Assembly (NCBI GenBank): GCA_045594445.1
Contig: JAZNYL010000035.1
Span: 1-14,660, forward strand
Direction of reading: 5' to 3'
Origin: SVQP01 sp045594445
GTDB taxonomy: Bacteria; Bacillota; Clostridia; Oscillospirales; CAG-272
DNA: 14,660 nucleotides
Below are positions 12,826 to 14,660 of this stretch, piece after piece (the stretch's first letter is position 1; every line of letters begins with the position of its first letter). The position numbers and the translations under genes were made by a program. The notes beneath the pieces were generated by a model, which was not told where the DNA came from, ran no database searches, and saw only the letters and a list, made by a program, of their open reading frames with translations.

Positions 12826-13914
12826 TCAATGACACGTGCCGCACAGCTTATAGCCCTGCGCCAGCAGCTCGTCCAGTTCCTCCTGCGTGCCCGTAAATTC
12901 CTTTTTATTCTTCTCCGCCATCTGCGCAACGCCCGAGCAATCCGGCTTATGTACGCGCTTGGAGCTCGTATTCAGCACCAAATGCAAAAGCCCATCGTCC
13001 GGTTGCGTGGTCTCTTCACCCGGGGTGGTTGGGCCGCCGTCCGCCTCCAGATAGCTCTCTCCCGTTGCGTAATCAATCACCACACCGGGCTGCACGTTAT
13101 ACATGTAAATGCAAAAAGCAATGCCCTCGCCCGCGTCCTCCACAGACCAAGCTTCCATCACAGCACCGCTTGCAACTAAATTGTTGCCCTCAAATACGGG
13201 CGTGACACGGTACATGACGTGATTGCCCGTTTCCTTGATATAGTCCGCGATCATGTTCTCAAATGGGATCATTGCCTCGTTGAAATATCGCGTGCCCGTG
13301 ATCAGATTGCGCTCGTTGGCGTCCTCACCCGTGATCTGCCAACCGATCAGGTGGCAACGGTTATAAAGGTTGCCGCCGTTGACAATGCTGTACTGCGCCT
13401 GCACCCAGCCTGTGGGCTTAACGCTGCTGATGCTGCCGCGATCAGTCGTGGGCATCAGATCCTTGCCGCAGCAAGCAATGACCGCCGTGCATCTGCCAAG
13501 CGCGTCCAGCTCGCCGTAGGTCTCGTACGACTCGGTGACAAGCTCGTCCGCCGTAAACGTGGGTACGTTACCGTTGAGCGCAACGTATTCGCTGCCGCTG
13601 TATGCAGGAATATTGGAAAGATCAATCGTGGCCTCGGGCTCGGTGGTGATCTCCTCGCTTGGCTGCTCCGTCTCTGTTTCAGTCTCCGGCTCTGTTTCCT
13701 CTTGCGTCGTTTGCTCGCTTGCGGGCTCGGTCTCTTCTTGCGTGGTATCCGCTACCGTGGCCTGCTCTATGGGCGCGGTCGTGTCCGCAGCGGTGGAATC
13801 CACAACAGCTCCCTGCCCATCGCATGCGGAAATGCACAAGATCAGCGCGAGCAGCAGCGCGGCCAGGGCGCGCGTCAGAAATTTCTTATCAAACAACCTT
13901 TTCAAATCAAACAT
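12826..13914 (-). CDS. DNA/RNA non-specific endonuclease lipoprotein (EndA/streptodornase-like)
   Basis: A 362-residue predicted surface nuclease. Residues 1-31 are a signal with a lipobox-like ISAC (Cys31), followed by a Thr/Glu-rich linker to about 95. The nuclease domain (about 105-275) has DRGSISSVKPTGW, then NRCHLIGWQITGEDANERNLITGTRYFN, the beta-beta-alpha-metal motif of DNA-entry and streptococcal nucleases. The His of CHLIG is the likely general base and the following Asn-rich stretch binds the metal. The C-terminal 50 residues (VHKPDCSGV...GYKLCGTCH) carry spaced His/Cys residues that look like a small zinc-binding module. I choose the ATG at 13914, 6 nt after AAGGAG, over the GTG at 13917, only 3 nt away. 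That site overlaps the 3' end of the upstream gene, so translation is probably coupled. Likely roles are nutrient scavenging, DNA uptake or defence. Confidence 0.85.
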   Translation of the reverse strand: MFDLKRLFDKKFLTRALAALLLALILCISACDGQGAVVDSTAADTTAPIEQATVADTTQEETEPASEQTTQEETEPETETETEQPSEEITTEPEATIDLSNIPAYSGSEYVALNGNVPTFTADELVTESYETYGELDALGRCTAVIACCGKDLMPTTDRGSISSVKPTGWVQAQYSIVNGGNLYNRCHLIGWQITGEDANERNLITGTRYFNEAMIPFENMIADYIKETGNHVMYRVTPVFEGNNLVASGAVMEAWSVEDAGEGIAFCIYMYNVQPGVVIDYATGESYLEADGGPTTPGEETTQPDDGLLHLVLNTSSKRVHKPDCSGVAQMAEKNKKEFTGTQEELDELLAQGYKLCGTCH

Positions 13915-13917
13915 CAC

Positions 13918-14322
13918 TTACTCCTTTATATATATTTCCTCGGTGATGCACTCGTGCGAATATCCCGCGAAATCCTCGCTTCGCGTCAGCACAAAGCCAA
14001 GCGAGGCAAGTTCGGCCGCAATTTTGCGGTCACTCGGATACAGCCTGTTCCAGCGGTACAGATAGATCTTTTCCGCGTTTTCCATGGGAATTTCACCGTC
14101 CTCGGCAAAATAGTAATCCTCTTCTGCCGCATCCGTCCAAGGCGTATCCGACACGCAAAGCTCTGCACCGTCCTCAAATTGGCGCGCAGTATAGGGAGTC
14201 ACCCACAGCCTTGCGCCCTTGGATATTTCCAGAAGACGCGCGCGCAGTACTCTATCCTGACTTTGCCTGCGGCGATTGAACATTATGCCGCCCGCATCGT
14301 CGATGCATATCATCAGATTCAT
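13918..14322 (-). CDS. Conserved small protein upstream of the nuclease, function unknown
   Basis: A 134-residue acidic, soluble-looking protein. It begins MNLMICIDDAGGIMFNRRRQSQDR, with an N-terminal strand (ICIDD) and a basic RRRQSQDR patch. Similar short clostridial proteins are, from memory, sometimes labelled ribonuclease Z, but no metallo-beta-lactamase HxHxDH motif is present, so I do not use that name. I chose the ATG at 14322 because GGAGG (14334-14330) is 7 nt upstream; the GTG at 14328 would be 1 nt from it. Its stop codon lies 3 bp before the nuclease start, and its last codons contain the nuclease ribosome binding site. This implies co-translation and perhaps a linked role such as an accessory or immunity-type partner, which is untested. 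Confidence 0.75.
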   Translation of the reverse strand: MNLMICIDDAGGIMFNRRRQSQDRVLRARLLEISKGARLWVTPYTARQFEDGAELCVSDTPWTDAAEEDYYFAEDGEIPMENAEKIYLYRWNRLYPSDRKIAAELASLGFVLTRSEDFAGYSHECITEEIYIKE

Positions 14323-14354
14323 GCGCACACCTCCATTCTGTCACATTCACCTCC

Positions 14355-14401
14355 GTAGGGGCGAACTGTGTTCGCCCGCGGGCGACCGCAGGTCGCCCCT
14401 A
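14355..14401. repeat. Paired GTAGGGGCGA palindromic modules
   Basis: Two adjoining hairpins, GGGCGAAC-TGT-GTTCGCCC (14359-14377) and GGGCGACC-GCA-GGTCGCCC (14380-14398), are bounded by GTAGGGG and CCCCTA. They keep the outer sequence of the modules at 8032-8133, but the arms differ by compensating changes. It sits between two minus-strand genes. Confidence 0.8.
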
Positions 14402-14412
14402 TATCCGCCCAT

Positions 14413-14426
14413 GTTCTTCGAAGAAC
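14413..14426. repeat. Perfect 14-bp palindrome
   Basis: GTTCTTCGAAGAAC is a perfect palindrome starting one base after the stop codon of the small membrane protein gene. It could be a protein-binding dyad or a weak transcript-end hairpin; no T-run follows. Confidence 0.5.
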
Positions 14427-14427
14427 C

Positions 14428-14652
14428 TCACTTTTCCTCATCTTTGTCCCTCCTGTCCTTTATCCATAAAAGGATATACAGGCCAATTATATTAAATCCA
14501 AGGGAAAAATATAGCAAAACCGTTGAAAAAATGCTTTCGGAAAAAAGAAGAAGCAGAATGCAGCCCGCAAGACAGAGCATTCCCGCCGCCACAAAAAGAA
14601 GTCCTCTTTTTTTATTCGAAAGATTTCCCCAAAAATCGAAAATTTTGTTCAT
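14428..14652 (-). CDS. Small two-helix membrane protein, hypothetical
   Basis: A 74-residue protein with a charged N-terminus (MNKIFDFWGNLSNKKR), a hydrophobic segment at about 17-36 (GLLFVAAGMLCLAGCILLLLF) and a second at about 43-63 (TVLLYFSLGFNIIGLYILLW), then a charged tail (KDRRDKDEEK). The clear charge and hydrophobicity pattern supports a real gene. Only 8 bases precede the ATG in the window, so its ribosome binding site cannot be judged, and an upstream start is possible. Base composition is more AT-rich than its neighbours. It is on the same strand as the nuclease pair, about 105 bp upstream with palindromic repeats between. Function unknown. Confidence 0.6.
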   Translation of the reverse strand: MNKIFDFWGNLSNKKRGLLFVAAGMLCLAGCILLLLFSESIFSTVLLYFSLGFNIIGLYILLWIKDRRDKDEEK

Positions 14653-14660
14653 TTCATTCG

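Noticed and set aside
13918..14322. Ribonuclease Z annotation
   Set aside because: The protein is less than half the length of RNase Z and lacks the HxHxDH metal motif.

Overview
The window looks like a chromosomal stretch from an uncultivated, probably gut-associated member of Clostridia (Bacillota), most likely near Oscillospirales. This is inferred from strong AAGGAGG-type ribosome binding sites, TTGACA/TATAAT promoters, lipoproteins with Thr/Glu/Pro-rich linkers, BspA-type leucine-rich repeats, the GGGtGRT gene pair, and many interspersed palindromic repeats. There are twelve protein genes I would defend, with no RNA genes, no CRISPR array and no complete insertion sequence.

Layout. (1) 1-345: a terminator, a 207-base multi-hairpin palindrome and a second terminator. 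(2) 346-1032 (-): an NlpC/P60-like cysteine peptidase with its own promoter. (3) 1102-1382: a second, unrelated multi-hairpin palindrome. (4) 1463-4900 (+): a well-formed promoter driving two paralogous GH71/GH99-like glycoside hydrolases. The first is a large multidomain lipoprotein, the second a bare catalytic domain without signal peptide. (5) 4915-5229: a composite palindromic repeat. (6) 5231-6536: a 65-residue XRE regulator divergent from a BspA-type LRR lipoprotein, with two related operator-like dyads between them. (7) 6685-7821 (-): an XRE regulator with a TPR-like C-terminal part. (8) 7972-8388: a larger version of the composite repeat. (9) 8441-11526 (-): a four-gene operon, phosphotransacylase (PduL family), SGNH hydrolase, IscU/NifU-like scaffold, GGGtGRT protein, from one good promoter. 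(10) 11609-12310 (+): a ClpP-fold protease of the TepA type, divergent from that operon. (11) 12311-12825: a 0.5-kb nested palindromic repeat region with a bidirectional terminator. (12) 12826-14652 (-): a secreted DNA/RNA nuclease lipoprotein tightly coupled to a small conserved protein, then a small two-helix membrane protein.

How the genes fit together. The two glycoside hydrolases probably act on the same glycan linkage on both sides of the membrane. The small XRE protein probably represses the LRR lipoprotein and itself. The IscU-like and GGGtGRT pair is a widespread anaerobe gene pair of unknown function, here co-transcribed with an acyl-phosphate-forming enzyme.

The most unusual feature is non-coding. 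Intergenic regions are packed with at least three families of palindromic elements. One hairpin family (GGACACRTCA stem) appears six times and serves as a transcription terminator for several unrelated units. Two long composite loci share the same module order. All gene functions are read from motifs by eye; no database search was possible.
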